A DNA stretch of 64,000 bases from Lutjanus erythropterus (Eukaryota; Chordata; Actinopteri; Lutjaniformes; Lutjanidae), in NCBI GenBank assembly GCA_020091685.1, contig CM034606.1, positions 20,972,695 to 21,036,694 on the forward strand, written 5' to 3'. The notes below the pieces were generated by a model, which was given only the letters and a program-made list of their open reading frames with translations, was not told where the DNA came from and did no database searches. A program made the position numbers and the translations under genes. Positions 35,585-48,400 of this stretch are shown here, piece by piece (position 1 is the first letter of the stretch; every line of letters starts with the position of its first letter).

Positions 35585-35654
35585 CAGCTGGGATGTTGAT
35601 GAGCTACAAGTGCTTCAACAAGCCATTACCCCGCAGTTCACAACATCCCAGCTG
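35585..35654. repeat. perfect 14-bp inverted repeat, 70-nt hairpin
   Basis: CAGCTGGGATGTTG at 35585-35598 is exactly inverted at 35641-35654 (CAACATCCCAGCTG). Beyond a one-base bulge, TGAGCT can pair with AGTTCA allowing one G-U, and the loop contains GCTTCAACAAGC, itself able to form a 4-bp stem. The size and shape resemble a pre-miRNA or a very short foldback element. Confidence 0.6.
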
Positions 35655-37797
35655 TAAATTGTCAAATGGTCTAAATTTAACAATTTCTTATTCTTGTACA
35701 TCTGTATTTGTATATATGAAATGATATTATTTATAATGGCCAGTTGTTTGTGCAGGGAATCTACTCCTCTTCCACACCCAGAAAAAACGGAGATAATTTT
35801 AAAACACAGGTGCCATCTGAATATGAATGTTCAGCTATTCACTCTGTGGCAATTCCCAACATGAGCTGTATTTCTGAAACAAATGAAATAGCTCTTAATG
35901 TGAGGATTCAGCAGCGCTGTGTTTCATAGCGATAAGGTTCGCTGAAATAAAGGATAAATAAATAACATAACTTGTTAAAATTAGACAACAAATGACTGCA
36001 TTTTGGCTGGACTGGCTAAATGTGTTCTAATGCTCAGACAGCACACTAAAAGATAAAGGGTTATGATATTCAGCAGAGACTTGCCTGGCCCTGGTTTTTA
36101 ATAAGGGCCGACTATGAGCTGCAGAGATCTGTAACGCTGTGCATTTCCACAGAGACTGTGCTGTGTATCGACCCCATACGCTGCCTCTGAACACACCCAT
36201 GACAGAGTCTCGCTTGCTGATTTCCCTCACTAACTATTAAACACTCCACGCTTGGTTGCATCTACATTTACAGGATATAGCAAATTATTTACTTAAGTTA
36301 GAAAATTAAACCAGACCGCTTCATCTAACATATTTTCAGCTGACCCATGAATTATTTGCTTCATAAATATGTTTTAGTTCTTGTATTAGTCATAATAATG
36401 ATCTCGAAGGAAAATCCCTGCCCTATTTTTATGTTCAGACTATAATACAGACAGCAGACCACAAGTTATATTTAGATAAAGGTTCCCAGGATTCTTTGTT
36501 GTTAACAGAAAATCTAACATTTTCAACATTATTCTGTTGAATTTATGCACCCTGAGTTTGCAGCGAGTGGGTTGTGCAGTCATCCATTGTTGGCTTTGCT
36601 CATCAGATATTTATTTCAACACACTTGTAAATCTATATGAACATTCTGGGATTTACTTTATCACCAACTGTGAGAGGCTTACCTCACCTCAGAGAAAGAC
36701 TTCTTGTTGCATACTGTCTTACTTACACATCCTGTCTTTTTTTAATGACATGTCCATGCTGTGATATTATACAGTACGTATTAGTCTCATGTCTAAAACA
36801 ATATTTGTGTGAAAGTAACCTCAATCCAAATGAGTGTTTGAATGTGCTACTGTATAAAAAAATCTATTTGTTTTAACTTTGAAAAGTTACCAATCCAGCT
36901 GCTTAGAATAAAGTTTCTTAAATTAAGCTGACTGAGTTTGAAAAGACAAATGGAGGTAAATGTGTGATGATTCTAAGAAAAAATAAACTTTTCTAGTCAA
37001 ATACAGTCAATATAAGCTTACTGAACATCTCAACTATAGCTATATTAATATTAAGCCTTCAGTCACAGTGATGAACATTACAAACTAACTTGATTTACTT
37101 TTACAATTTCTCAGTTTGACATGTAGTGTGTATGTGTTTGTGTGTACCTACCACAAGATTTATAAGAACTACAGCATTACTGAACAGGAGCTGCTCTTGG
37201 GGCGTCCCGTTATAAACTATAACGAAATGTTCAGGGAAGTGCTTTTTCTCACTCTCACATTTCCCAAGCAAATCTAATCAGCTTTCCAAAATAACTAAAC
37301 CCTTGTCAGTTACCCAAGCGAAAGCGAGGCAGTTAAACAAGCATCACCTCTGACTTGCCCAGTTTTTTTTTAGTTTTTTTTTTATGTGTAATGAAGACAG
37401 CAGCCAGCTCTTCAAACCATATTGGAAAATGTTGTTTGCACAAGTAAAGGGCATAGGGGAAGAGTTGGTGGCTATTTTTGATTCACTTGAAACACCCAAA
37501 GTTCAAGTGGATAAAAAAAAAGTTTCTCTCATCCAGCATCCAAACACTGCAGCTGTGCATAATTACAGGGCCACTTGCCCTGTCACAGTGCTAATCGTTT
37601 GCTGTCAGACTATTTAGAAAGCACTTTTAAACTTTAAGTAAATTTACTCCAACATGACTTCTACAACGTTGTGGTGAAACATTAGGAAATACAAGAGGCA
37701 TTCTGAACATCAGGGCATGTTTAAGTCTGAAAGTACTAGTAAAAACTGAAAAAGTACCATCTATCAAAAACCTGAATGCTAGATCATTTCTCCAGTC
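35655..37797. other. no gene seen
   Basis: AT-rich unique-looking DNA; several short frames without motif or splice support. Confidence 0.4.
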
Positions 37798-37950
37798 ACC
37801 CCTGACCAAGGCCTTGGCTTAGACCTGCACAGCAGCTGCCCACTGCTCATAATACTTGGATGGCTTGAATGCTGAGACTGAATCTGACTGTATAATTGTA
37901 CTCTGTATGGTTGAATAAATGACAATAAAGTTGACCCTTACTTTTATATA
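37798..37950 (+). mobile_element. SINE/LINE 3' fragment
   Basis: CTGACCAAGGCCTTGG, CAGCTGCCCACTGCTC, ATGCTGAGACTGAATC and AATGACAATAAAGTTGACCC form the 3' body and tail pattern I recall from fish SINEs. No Pol III head remains. Confidence 0.5.
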
Positions 37951-39094
37951 TTATCAGCTATTCACAGGAAGCAATATTTGTTTAACCTAAGATGCTCAGT
38001 ATTCATAGAAGAACAAAGAAATATAGTGGAATATAATAAAACTTTACCAACCAACTTTAATCCTCATAATGAACCTTGTAAACAGCATTAAGTGACATAG
38101 AAAGTGCAGGGCTAAAACCAACCTCTTTTCTACTTCTTATAGTGAAATTTCATGTTTTAAGCACAAACCGCGACCAAAATAGAGACAGTGGCTCCACTCT
38201 TCTCTGTTTTACTACAATTTAAGTGCCATTTCTGTGAAATCTCCAACTGCAAATGACCAGAGTCAGCTCTCCAGGAAGAAACCATGTGCTGCCGTGGACT
38301 TTTTATTGTTTCTTTATGACTGGTGGCCATGCTCCTGCCCTCTGACCCCAAACCCCCAGCTGGAAGTCTGTGACTCTCTGCAGGATCGATAAAAGGAATG
38401 ATGAGAGCTGTACTTTTTAGCACCTATGAGGCAGGCGCATGCTGAGAGAAGTGTAGTCAGAGCAACTGGCAGCCTAAAGGGAAGCCTAAAGTAATGGATT
38501 TGCAATGGGAAGGAGCACATGAGACCTTTTTCTAACTCCAGGCTCTGACTTCAGCAACCTCCTCTCTGTCTCCTCTGGACCGACTGGTCTGTGTGACCTG
38601 AGCCTGGCTGACGCCTCTTTACCATTCATTATCTCTGTCACTCACTTTCTGTTTAAGTGTCAACTTTGAACTGCCCTCTTACTTAACATCACGCTTGCCC
38701 TATGAGTATTTCACATTTCAAGAGGTTTAGGGACTTACAGATTACATGTAATGGGATTACGTAATTAGGATCCCAAAAAAGGTAAATGTAATCCATTACA
38801 GTTGCAGAAAAAGATCACAAATCCATTTAATAAAAGTGGGGATTAATAACAGGATTTAAAACAATAATTAAATTAAATTAAAAATTCATTATTATGGCCT
38901 CTAGTGAAAAAATGCTTCACTAAGTGAAAATTCTGCCATTATTTTGTCTTTAAATCAGAAAAAAAACAACATCTCAGTACAGTGACAGTTCTGCTTTCTG
39001 CTGTGAAAATATTGTCATCATTCAAGGCCTCAACATGTAATTACAAAAACATTTTACAGGAAAGACCAGCCGCCAATATTAGCTACACAGACAA
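37951..39094. other. no gene seen; one repeat fragment
   Basis: 38735-38820 (ATTACATGTAATGGGATTAC, then GTAATCCATTACAG) is a fragment of the TAAC/TACTT repeat type. The rest shows nothing identifiable. Confidence 0.35.
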
Positions 39095-39690
39095 ACTGAG
39101 TGTAAGCCACACGAACCAACTTCTAACGTTGGTATAAAGACCAACCTCTACTGCTAATGGTACCGCTAACGTGAACTACACAGACCACCTACTAACATTA
39201 ACTAGACCACTGGCTGTGTGTGGCACTAGATGACTGACAGTTTGACACCTCTAGTATGTTTGCATGTTCTTTGCTAGGTTTCCCAATCATGTGTTTGCTC
39301 TTTCGGACTGCTTTCTGTCAATCTTTGCAGATGACTGTTGTACATTTTCTTGACTCTCCCTCTGTGTGTAAAGCCACGTAGTAATGGGTTGGGGCCTCCC
39401 TGAGTACAGAGGATATGTATTTGATGACGCTTCCTAATGAGGCTTGCATTCTCCCTTTTCCCACTATTCATCATTTTGCATGGCTTTTACTGCATTATGT
39501 TATTGCTTTCGTCATGTTATATTAGCTATGTTTCTTAATATTATAGTCTTAAACTTGCTTTTATCTTTTTTCATATGCTTTATGTGTGACTATGTTGTTA
39601 TAATGGCTTGATGTCTGTGCATATTTTTCTTTGGTTTTGTCTCATAGAAACCACATCTTCACTACTAGTGATAAATGAGAGGCATCTCAA

Positions 39691-39727
<37 letters not shown>
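39691..39727. repeat. (TG)n(GA)n microsatellite
   Basis: About six TG units followed by 13 GA units. Confidence 0.95.
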
Positions 39728-40065
39728 CCTGGATTTATTGACACTTTCCCAATTCCTGTTCCGACCGGTGTCATGGAAATTCCCATTTCTCATGTAATCC
39801 TGTACCTACATATTATAAGTACCCAAGAACACGCCAAAGAGGAAGGAAGGCCCGATGAATCACAAGATAACATGAGACAGAAGAAGCCAGAATTGCTGTA
39901 TTGTTTTTCTAAATGTCCTGTACCATCATGTGATAACAATATGCAACTCACCCCTTCCTGACCTTGTATTTATCTGTGTATAAAACATTGACACATTACT
40001 CTGTTCTGGGCTCATTCTTTGACTGTGCTGTGAGTCCATCTGCCGATGCCTGAGCAAACCTTACA
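39700..40065 (+). mobile_element. LTR-like segment (retroelement or ERV)
   Basis: A TGTATAAAAC box at 39977 is followed about 40 bases on by CTCATTCTTTGACTG, CTGCCGATGCCTGAGCAAAC and CTTACAGACAGAC. This is the TATA/R/U5 layout I recall for fish retroviral-type LTRs. No convincing TG...CA pair, target duplication or internal genes are seen, so boundaries are approximate. Confidence 0.35.
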
Positions 40066-40205
40066 GACAGACAAGTTTTCTGACTCTGTGCTCTATTCAG
40101 CAGAAAATGCCACCACACTGGACAACCTGTGAAGATCGTAAATTCAAAGAATCAACGTTTAAGAGTTAATTCGTCACTGAGGTCACCAGCTGGCATTCAG
40201 GAAGT

Positions 40206-40880
40206 CAGCAACTCCAATACAATTTGTTTTCTTGGAAAAGTCTGACTTTCACTCCACTACATTTCAAAGACAGATACTGTACTTTTGACTCCACTACATT
40301 TCTTTCATTCAGTACTTATTACTTTTAGGCTAAGCATAACTTTGAAGTCAGCTGTTGTTGTTGGTTTCTTTTTTTTTCTATTTTAAAAGAAAAGATGCAA
40401 TTCGACACACGCTGTGTTCCTGCGTAGCCAAGTGGTTCAACTGAATGGCGAGTTCTTGAAAGCAGAGATGTAGTTTGTGGTAACAGGCTGTATTGTAAAA
40501 CTTGCAACTCCCCATAGTGAATGTTTGGGGAGAAAAAAAAGCCCTGCTGTTTTGGGGGCTTGGTGTCTAAATAAAAACTTAAAATGACAATAGATGTCCT
40601 TTTTGTTTTTGATTGTATTTCTATGCTGAAGTTTTTACAGGTGTTTCTACAAGCTTTGTGTAACAGAGTGGTTAGCAAGTCAGTGCATCATTAGGTGGTT
40701 TCAGAGAGGTACAAGGTGTTCTGCACTGTGAAAACAATACAGCAAGGTACTGATATTAGAAAATGTACTTTGTACTTTTTACTTTTCAATACTTGAGTAT
40801 TTTAAAAGGCAAGTACTCTAGTACTTTAACTCTTCACTCAAGTACTGGGTTGAGTACTTTGTCCACCACTGTCAACCACT
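40206..40880 (+). mobile_element. TACTT-type dispersed repeat
   Basis: CACTCCACTACATTTC occurs near 40250 and a close variant, GACTCCACTACATTTC, near 40290. After an AT-rich middle, 40735-40880 has TGTACTTTGTACTTTTTAC, CAAGTACTCTAGTACTTTAA and GAGTACTTTGTCCACCACTG, a terminus I recall from a common fish element. Confidence 0.5.
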
Positions 40881-40960
40881 AATGACCAACACAGACCAAC
40901 TTCTAACATTAACTACAAAAACAGACCACTACCGCTTACGTTAGCTATACATGAAGTTGG

Positions 40961-41885
40961 AGTATTAAGTGGCTAAGCGAGACTTAGCAAAGTACATTTT
41001 AAGTGTGGCAAACAATAAACCTACAACAGACTTAAAATATTCTACTAGGCTCAACAATTTCACCACATTTGGTGTCGAGGTAATTCAAAAGTATTGGAGC
41101 ATAATCAAGTTAAGCTATAAGACAGCAAAGGAAAAAGTACTGCATAGAGAACATGAATAGCATGAATGATGGATGAGTGAAGCTCAAATTAATTTCAAAC
41201 ATGTTTAAACAGGAAGATTACCCAATCAGACAACTCACTAATTATGCCATTAATCCTATTGTCTTTGCTCAAATAAATGTGCATGATTTGTCAAGTACTT
41301 AAGGAAATTCTCAAAGTCTTACTGTGTTGTAAGTGTAGATTTGGGTGCTTGTGTGGTTCTAGGTAATGTCGTGATGTTGCTGAATTGTCCTCATACCCTT
41401 TTTTTTTTTATCGATCTTGCCATTTTAACTCCTCATAATGTTACCCATGAGATCCAGGCACTCCTGCCAGGTTTCTGTGATTTCTGCAAAAAGTTTGATG
41501 GAGCGTAGAGGCACAAAATATAGCCAATACTTTTAAATGCAAGCTAAAACATAACTTTTCTAGCTCCAAGAAACTCTTTAGTTATGTAGCCAAATCAACA
41601 GACTGAAAAAGAACAGAGCCACAGAATCTCTGATGAGGTTTGAAAATGGTTTATAGCATGACAGTTGGTTCAGACACTCAGTAGGGGTGGGCGATCTGAC
41701 CAAAATCTTTTATCACACTGTATGTAACTTTATTTCACTGTACAGTAATTGTCTTGAAAATTAAGCCAAGTAATTTTAAAATAACTATACTGTATTTCAT
41801 CACATTTGATTATTAAAGGGTCCAAGCAGTAAAGCAGCTGGAAACTCTTACCTGCCTTATCTTTCCGTATCTTCTTCCTCTTTGT
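40961..41885. other. no gene seen
   Basis: AT-rich. AAGCAGTAAAGCAGCTGG at about 41824-41841 is a degenerate copy of the LTR edge that follows at 41886. Confidence 0.35.
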
Positions 41886-42330
41886 CAGGGACCAAGCAGT
41901 GAGGCAACGAGGAGAAAAGGAATTTGTTGAAAAGAGGGTTTTTATTTACCCAAAAAATAATGCCAAACAATATAAATCAAGAACTTAATAATTAGGTCTA
42001 TAAAAGAGGTCAACAAAATATAACTATACTCAAAAATGTCAGCAACAAAACTGTGTTAACTGAACAAACTGACCTTACAAAATGAAATGTGAGGGAACAT
42101 ATATACCGGCTTGGCCAAACCAACTAACACAAAAGGGGAAAACAAAATAGTATCTACTAAAACTAATACACAGAAAAAACAAACTAAACCCAAAAACCCC
42201 CTCTGACACGGCTGCAGATGGTACGGCCTGATGAGCTGGCCACAGGATTTAACAGGTTCCACTCCTGTGCCACACCTTTTGCCCATCCAGGAGGAAACCA
42301 CCCCCACCAGCATGGTAACTCAAAAAAAGA
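41886..42330 (-). mobile_element. LTR-like segment
   Basis: Read on the minus strand: GGCAAAAGGTGTGGCACAGG, AGCTCATCAGGCCGTACC, a TATA-like GCCGGTATATATG, then GGTAAATAAAAACCC (polyadenylation signal) and CGTTGCCTCACTGCTTGG ending TCCCTGACA. This order (promoter, AATAAA, ...CA end) fits an LTR, and the CCTCACTGCTTGG terminus resembles fish LTRs I recall. The 5' end and target duplication are not identified. Confidence 0.45.
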
Positions 42331-44878
42331 CAAAGAAAAACGATTAATACAACAGAAAATTACTAAATCTAACCTTACAGTGTGAAAATGTGTGCACTCC
42401 ATTTAAACAGTGTAAAGCTAAAGGAAAATAAAGAAATTATAACTCAAATAAACTGTAGTGTGGACCTGAATTGTTTGGGGTGTGGCTGACTGCAAATTAA
42501 ACCAACCTGTGCATTGAACAAAGAAGTGAGGTGAGTGTGCATGGTTTTACCCTCAACTGTCCATTTGTGTGGCCTTCTTGTGCCCTAAAACTATCTGTAT
42601 CTCAGAAACTGTAACAGCTATAGTTCCTAAACTCAGCAGATAGGTTAGAAATCTCACCCACTACCCAGACAAGAAAACAAAAACAAATAAGCAAAAAAAA
42701 TGTGGTGACTTGCCAAGATGGTGGATCCAAACAAATCTATTCTTATAAGCCAACCCCACCCCCAAATTGTCTGTTATTTTGTCCAAATCAGTTTTTTCAC
42801 TACTCTGGATTTTTCATACTCCATATGGTTTTAAAATTATACATTTTAAACCAGTGCTTTTTAAGTTAAATTTTAACACTGAACATAGATCAAAATTGGC
42901 TGAAGATATTGTAACCAAACCTGCTGAATTGGCTTGGATGCTAGGTTCAGGCTTCGCTGAGCAGCACTGGGATATTCTGTCTCTTAGGGGTCAACAGATG
43001 TGAAAAGTTTATAATTCGTAATTGGCTGTAACTGGTTTGCACAATCCAAGGTCATGACTCAATCGATGACTGAAGTTCGGTAATGATTGATTAAAGTGGC
43101 TAATTACAAGGACTCTGAATTTCAAGACATTTCACAATCCAAACTTCAAAGAGTTTTTAAAAATGACCCCTAGAGAGCTGAATTTTTTCAGCACATTCAC
43201 TGATTTTAAGTATGCAAAGTCAATTAACATCTATAAATTCACAAATCTTCATTCAAATGTTACTGAAATGGACTTTCTATAGAAACTAGATGTCACATGT
43301 TTTGAATGGTGTTAAGATCATTTTCCATTTAATCTGATTTTTCAACAAAAATCACCAAAATATTTGATACTATATGAGAAAAGCAGGTTGGTTTGGCCTA
43401 AGCCTATTTGGCTTGACTCCATATTAAAGTCTTTCTCTTCTCTTAAAGGTACAACTGCTTGATTCCACCGGACACAGCTAAGTCATGATGTTTTTGTTTT
43501 TCTCCTTACAGTTGTTGTGAAAAATGCTATAAGTTAATTTTAAATGTTAATTTTAAAAAGTAGAAAGCATGATGAACCATTAAGGCTTTAAATTAATAGT
43601 TAAAATATCTGGGAACATATGACCCTGGGAATATAGATCTACTTCTGTGAAGCCATTTGTCACAAACCATGTTGAAGTTCTCATTAGAAAATATCAGATT
43701 ATGGGGAGAAGGGCTCTGTTTCATTCATGATAAAGGTATGATAAAATAACACTTTGTATTATTCTCAGAGAGAAAGAGAATAATCATATTGATGAGACAC
43801 TTGTTTAACATTTTCAAGGCTACAGATGTTGGCAGATTAGCAGCACTTTATAGTGGAGCAACACACTTCGTCTGTGTCAACCACTGCCTGCAGCGATGCC
43901 TGTCTTATTCTTTCAAAACCCCTCATGCATTTACACAGGAACACATTGTATAATTCATCAGCTGTTTTCTTGATGGGGAAGCCCTTGAAGTTACAGTGAG
44001 TGATTTATGAATCGTAATACAATCTCTGGGTCTTGTCAAATAATTTAGTGTATTACTTCAATCGGTTCACTGAGCAGCTGTTTACATAGAATAAGAACTC
44101 TGCTGATCATCTCTTGGGTGTGTCAGCAGAATAGGAATTGATCTGTACCACAAATAATCATCAAATCATGTGAGCTGAATTGAATATTCTGGGAGAGGGC
44201 ATGCAAATGTTAGTTAGTCACACAAGTGGTAAATCAGAGTTCAAATGGTCACTTCATGTATGAAATGAGAGAAAGGTTTGACAAGTTTCTGTTTCAAATA
44301 TCATTCAAATCTGTGATCAATCATCTGATCCTGTTTTTTTTACTGTGCTTGCAGCTTCTAGCTCCAAAACTTACTTGGGAGATCTGTGGTTTTAGGCTAT
44401 TTTAATTGTCTTTAGCCCAACTCCTGGCAGGCAGCTTGCTTTTCACAGTCTGGGACAACTCTGCTGTGAAGTATTTGAAGACGCCATTGTAAAGTTACAT
44501 AAACAGGGACTTTTATTTCTTTTCTGTGGCAGCAAATATTCTTTCAGTAACTATTACACTACAATGTGAGTGTATTTACACAGTTAATGACTATCTAAAC
44601 CTTTCTCATCCCAGCTGGTCACATACAGACCGTCTGTCTCCACCCCTCAGCATCTGATAGTGAGGCACAAGGTACCCGTTAGCGGCTGTATCTGATACTG
44701 GCAGTGAGCCTCTTTTAAGGCATGGCTGATGATGTGAAACAGCCATAGTTTGGGTAGGTCCTCTGCTATTGCAAATTAATCACATTTAAATATTTAATTC
44801 CATGATTTCAACATAGATTTGTTGTCCAAATATGAGGGGGAAAAGTGAGTTTGTTGTGCCATTTCTGCTTTTATCTTG
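42331..44878. other. AT-rich, no gene seen
   Basis: No exon with splice support. About 42780-43450 could be an old unrecognised repeat judging from its even AT-rich texture. Confidence 0.35.
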
Positions 44879-45045
44879 TGGCAATCGATCCAACATTTGT
44901 GGAGACACTTCGTGGTGGTGCTTGAGGAAAAGAAAGAGTGATTCTTCCTCTGGAGACCAAGATCATCTAAGATCATGAGATTTACAGGTATGGCAATCCA
45001 TCCAATATTGATTGAGACATTTCAGTCTGCAGCAAATTAGCGGAC
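44879..45045 (-). repeat. tandem pair of ATTGCCA-type repeat fragments
   Basis: GGCAATCGATCCAACATTTG at 44880 and GGCAATCCATCCAATATTG at 44995 are both followed by GAGACA.TTC. A relative in the opposite orientation is at 58770 (TTGGATAGATTGCC). Confidence 0.5.
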
Positions 45046-45399
45046 TGCCCAATCAACAGCCACCTGAAAGTGTTGCTGAAAATGATTTTAACTTGGAATA
45101 TGCCCAGTCAAATTGGCAGAAAAGCAGCCTTGAATTTATCTATCTTGTTTTGCTTTTGGGTTTTTTTTCCCGTTTTGTTTCATTTTGTTACACAAGCTGT
45201 AAAATAGCATCAACAGTCAAAAACAAAAGTACAAACAAATATGTCAACAAGGTATCCAGTCACTGTTGCAACAGGCCCTAAATTTTGGTACCTATGTGTA
45301 CTTTCCATTGCATGACAGTGTTTTATCTTTGGCCACATTAACACAACAAATGAAGACACGGCCTATTTTTGATCACTAACCATTTGGGTACAATGTGCA

Positions 45400-45404
<5 letters not shown>
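45046..45404. other. no gene seen
   Basis: AT-rich sequence leading into a TG microsatellite. Confidence 0.4.

Positions 45405-45461
<57 letters not shown>
45405..45461. repeat. (TG)n microsatellite
   Basis: About 28 uninterrupted TG units. Confidence 0.95.
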
Positions 45462-45464
<3 letters not shown>

Positions 45465-48400
45465 CATGTACTGTATGACTGACTGACTGAGCAGTGAGGC
45501 ACCTCGCAGCCAAGACGAGAAGCTGCAGTGTTGCTTTCTGGTAAGCCCTGCTTTTGTTGGACTCAGAGAGCGCGTGCCTGGCTTAGGAGAGGGATCAGAC
45601 TGTTGTGCAATTGATCTCCTTGACTGGATATCCAAAGCTGACACGTCAACAGTAAAAAAAAATAGCCATAAAAGAATGGAGCAGAGCATTTTGGACAGGA
45701 AACAAAACTTATACTACTAAAATGTTTATAATGGATAGTCAGCTTACCCAGTTAAACCTTGAATCAGCAGAAGATGAATGTAATCACTAATGATTCAAGG
45801 AGAAAAACATTGCCTAGTAAAGAGAGAGTTCAGATTAGTTTTCCAGTGAGATCAAGGAAAGATAAAGATGTCCTCACATGAACTAACGAGGCTGAGGTTG
45901 TGTACCATGACAGTAATTAAATGCAGTGTACATTCATTTTTTTTTTAATGGGTGTTCAAAACTTTTCTTTCAACAAGATCAGTGGATCTTGGATTTGGAA
46001 GCAAAGCTGGTGGAGAGGGAACAAATATTCTGTTGGACATTTCAAAACACAGATTATCACAACCACAGAGTTGTGTAGTGTGAAATTGCCATGTGGTGTA
46101 GTGTGAACGATTCGGCAACTGAAAAGACCCTCGCCATAAAACCACTCGCCGCCTTCTCTTATCCAGTCTGTGAAAATAAAATGTCTGTAGTTGCTTTGGA
46201 TGATGATAAAAGTGTTGAAGTTCTAAGAGATACCAAACGGCAGTGAAGTGCAACAGTAAACGCGAATTTTAAAACTCAGGCCAATGTCTGTTTCACTCGT
46301 CGACAGTTGCTGCCTTTTTTCTCCATGTAAGGTCATTCACAGGACACACCAGAAAAGCTGATTTTTAAAAAAAATGTCTAGATCTCTCTACTGTCTCTTG
46401 GGAGCGCCATTTTAAAAAAACAAAACAGGATCTCAGCTGTGCAAAATCACAGCTATGCAGAAGTGAAAGTATAATCGTTCAGAACTCAATCAGAACTTAC
46501 ACGCTACACTGAACGTTTCCCTCTGCAACTGCATCACAATATTGGAAGGCAGAGTCGTCTTTGCTAAGTGTGTGTCATTTTCTTGCTTGATTATTCACTC
46601 AAAAACTTCAGAAAAAAGATGAGCTTGATGAGATGTAACAACCACGCAAACAAATTTTCCAGAGACTCCAACTTTCAAATGAAGACACTCAACTGGCACC
46701 TTCCCAAGCTTCTTTTTGTACCAGTATTTTAAAATACACACATACATCAAAAACAGTGATGTCAGTGCCTAACTCAGTGAAAGAGGAAACTAAACTTTAG
46801 CATAATTTTCATACCTACGTCCTGCTGTCTTTTTTCTCTCTCAGTTTCTTTCCTCTCTTTGCAGTACTTTGAGTGTTCAATTTACTGCCTGTCTGCATTT
46901 GACAAAAAAGCCAGCCTTGAACTGCAAAGATAAAGGAACAAATCTGATCTCCTATTGTTATGCCAGCAGAGTGTGTAAAACATTGGTACTTCTGAAGTGA
47001 AACACTCTAGGGCTGCTACATTTTTTGAAGTCTTTTGAGCAAAGTGTCAGTTGTTCTTGAAACAATATACACCTTCAAGGTTGAACTGGGAACAGAATTC
47101 GGACCCGGCGTTTTTTGGGTGGACCAGCTCTTTTTCTCTCCAGCACGTGCACTTCAGTATGCATGAGCTGCATTAAGCAACTTCAGGCTATTTATAACAT
47201 ACAGGCTAAGCAATAGATATTAAGTTGGCAGTAGAGGGGATCTTTAAGCGACTGACTAAAGTTTATTTTCACCATGACCACAACAGGATTGTGCATTTAA
47301 GCTAACGCCGCATTTATTCTATTAAAAGCTAAGAATGAAAAGGAGCGTGTGCTTTTTGTAGTCGTGCTTCGTATGAACTGCAGATTCCTCCATGACATTT
47401 GACACTGTGGGCTATCACAGTCAAACAGAAGAACCTCAGAAGCAAAGGTCACAATGTCTAAATTAATTCACATGGCTAAAACCTTCTAATCCGTGATTTA
47501 TGTAAAGAAGACTTTACTTCTGTGAGATAACCTTTATCTGGTGTTACTAATTCGACGTAATGCTGGATACTGTGTGTTTTTCTTGAGATGTGTCTTTGGC
47601 TTCAAGCCAGCTCAGACGCTATAAACCACCAACCTTCATGGCAGAGGCAGCATCAGTGGGCTGCCAGAGTGGGATTTTTTCAAACTAGCCGCTGTGGAAT
47701 CTGTGCTTTTAGAAAAGTCTCTGCAAAAAAAACAGCTTTAAAAAGATGGCACATCATTTAGATGGTCAAGACTGCCAGATAGAGATATTCTCCCATTTTA
47801 AAAGAGATTTTTTTCATTTCATTTTGTTATTCAGAGGTTGTCTGCAGTCAAGTGTCCATCCAAATGTTGCAACAGAACTTGCAAGAAAATCTGCAAAAGG
47901 AAATGTAATTAATGAATGTTTTCATCCACTACTTTTATTCTAACATTAGGAGTTGAGCACAAGATAAACAGTGTGATGCTGCTAATTCTCCATTCCAGTG
48001 CCTCTTCAGAAGAAGAGGGTGCAAGAAGATGATGCAATTAGTTCACTATCTGGAAAACATGATGGAAATCTGGACATTTCTGTTTGTTTCATGTGTTAAT
48101 TTTATGAAGGTTAGTCTCCTCATTGCGCCGCATGTGTTGTTTTTTTTCACTGCCATCACTTTTTATCACTTCATTGGAGCGATAACTTGATTGTTTTAAG
48201 TCACATGCTTCATGTCATGATTTATATGCTAAAGTCTCATCTATGCTGTACATTAGATACACATACAGATATGGATGCAGCCTTCTGTCCATACACTGTC
48301 TTCATTTCATAAAGGAGGGATGGAGGTATGTAGGCAGTGATGGTTACATCATTTAAAATGTAGCCATGTAACATATTTTTTGTACATAAAGGGAGCATAC

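Larger units (their letters stand above)
39095..40960. repeat. interrupted CTAACGTTA minisatellite
   Basis: Units like CCAACTTCTAACRTT and CCGCTAACGTGAACTACACAG occur at 39110-39205 and again at 40885-40955 (CACAGACCAACTTCTAACATT and CCGCTTACGTTAGCTA). The ~1.7 kb between them holds LTR-like and TACTT-type repeat sequence, suggesting later insertions into one array. Confidence 0.55.
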
